The position numbers were made by a program, and so were the translations under genes. 6,322 bases of DNA, from positions 1 to 6,322 of the forward strand of contig DATAOT010000032.1 in assembly GCA_036265615.1 (NCBI GenBank), in the 5' to 3' direction. Positions 6,063 through 6,322 of this stretch are shown here, in pieces. The stretch is from DATAFF01 sp036265615 (GTDB taxonomy: Bacteria > Pseudomonadota > Alphaproteobacteria > Rhizobiales > Aestuariivirgaceae). Each line of letters begins with the position of its first letter. Within the stretch, counting starts at the first letter, position 1. The notes beneath the pieces are model-generated. The model searched no databases and was not told the DNA's origin. It saw only the letters and a list, made by a program, of their open reading frames with translations.

Positions 6063-6256
6063 AGCATGATGAGCTGAGGTTGACGTCTGTAATTACGCAT
6101 GGTCTCCGGTCCTTCTATCCCCTCATGGCCGGCCCCCGAGCCGGCCATCCAGAGGATGTCTGCAGAAAAAAGCTGGATGGCCGGGTCAAGCCCGGCCATG
6201 AGGGAGAGAGGGACAGTGCAGCCGAAGAGAATCCGCTTGAGCGCATGATGCTCTAG
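6060..6256. repeat. Palindromic intergenic repeat element with inverted ends
   Basis: A segment of about 197 bp is bounded by TAGAGCATGATG (6060-6071) and its inverted, 11-of-12 match at 6244-6255. Inside are two long inverted arms, 6120-6152 and 6173-6204, around a 20-nt spacer. Each arm is itself a hairpin with a 9-bp stem: ATGGCCGGC/GCCGGCCAT (6125-6148) and ATGGCCGGG/CCCGGCCAT (6177-6199). The GGATGGCCGGGTCAAGCCCGG type of unit is, from memory, a common dispersed repeat in Hyphomicrobiales. It carries no credible gene. It could act as a bidirectional mRNA 3' end, but there is no long T-run. Whether the outer ends and the inner palindrome are one element or two neighbouring repeats is unclear. 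Confidence 0.7.
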
Positions 6257-6322
6257 ACCCCCGGGAACCTCGCCCGCCGCCTGCAGTTCAACTGGCGAGA
6301 TCGGCCGAATGGCCGACCTTTG
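6257..6322. other. Unassigned right edge with a short hairpin
   Basis: No gene can be assigned in the last 66 nt. TCGGCC (6301-6306) and GGCCGA (6311-6316) form a 6-bp stem with loop GAAT, followed by CCTTTG at the edge. It might be part of a terminator, but the window ends before any T-run could be judged. A minus-strand frame ends in TAG at 6255-6253, in the same TAGAGCAT context as the plus-strand genes, so it could be the tail of a minus-strand gene entering from the right. Confidence 0.25.

Noticed and set aside
6059..6199. A 46-codon minus-strand frame starting MAGLDPAIQ.
   Set aside because: It is a translation of the palindromic repeat. Predicted proteins starting this way are, from memory, widespread spurious calls from this repeat family in Hyphomicrobiales.
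6120..6204. Possible CRISPR-like repeat pair or standard Rho-independent terminator.
   Set aside because: There are only two units, in inverted rather than direct orientation, and no T-run follows the stems.

Overview
The window looks like a core chromosomal segment from an alphaproteobacterium, most likely order Hyphomicrobiales (Rhizobiales). The basis is family recognition and gene order: murA, a DUF2948 gene, a UPF0262 gene, a low-molecular-weight phosphatase, infA, maf, yacG and tRNA-Phe. High GC, strong GC preference at third codon positions and Hyphomicrobiales-style dispersed palindromic repeats agree with this. No search could be run, so genus is not claimed.

Layout. (1) Positions 1-488 are lower in GC than the rest. 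They hold the N-terminal 124 codons of a tyrosine-recombinase (phage-type integrase) gene on the minus strand, running off the left edge. It lies just beyond the 3' end of a minus-strand tRNA-Thr(GGT) at 489-563, which is the classic arrangement of an island integrated at a tRNA gene. (2) Positions 564-1139 hold a spacer and two small plus-strand genes coupled by an ATGA overlap. The first has an AGGAGG Shine-Dalgarno placed for a TTG start; the second encodes a small basic protein. (3) Positions 1247-5119 hold a compact plus-strand housekeeping cluster: peptidoglycan precursor synthesis (murA), two conserved proteins of unknown function, a phosphatase, translation initiation (infA), a Maf nucleotide pyrophosphatase and the YacG zinc protein. 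Several genes overlap or lie within a few bases of each other. hisD, which I recall between the DUF2948 and UPF0262 genes in many relatives, is absent; those two genes overlap by 17 nt. (4) A good sigma70-type promoter precedes tRNA-Phe(GAA). A secreted SRPBCC-fold protein follows the tRNA by 22 nt and overlaps a small single-domain cupin by one base. (5) Positions 6060-6256 are an intergenic palindromic repeat element with inverted ends and two GC-rich hairpins. Sequence after it is too short to assign.

A word related to the ends of that element (TAGAGCA) sits exactly at the stop codons of three plus-strand genes, and these are the only three here that end in TAG. Apart from the integrase fragment, the window is mostly ordinary core genome. 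I found no convincing new defence, mobile or biosynthetic system, but several local oddities are recorded below.
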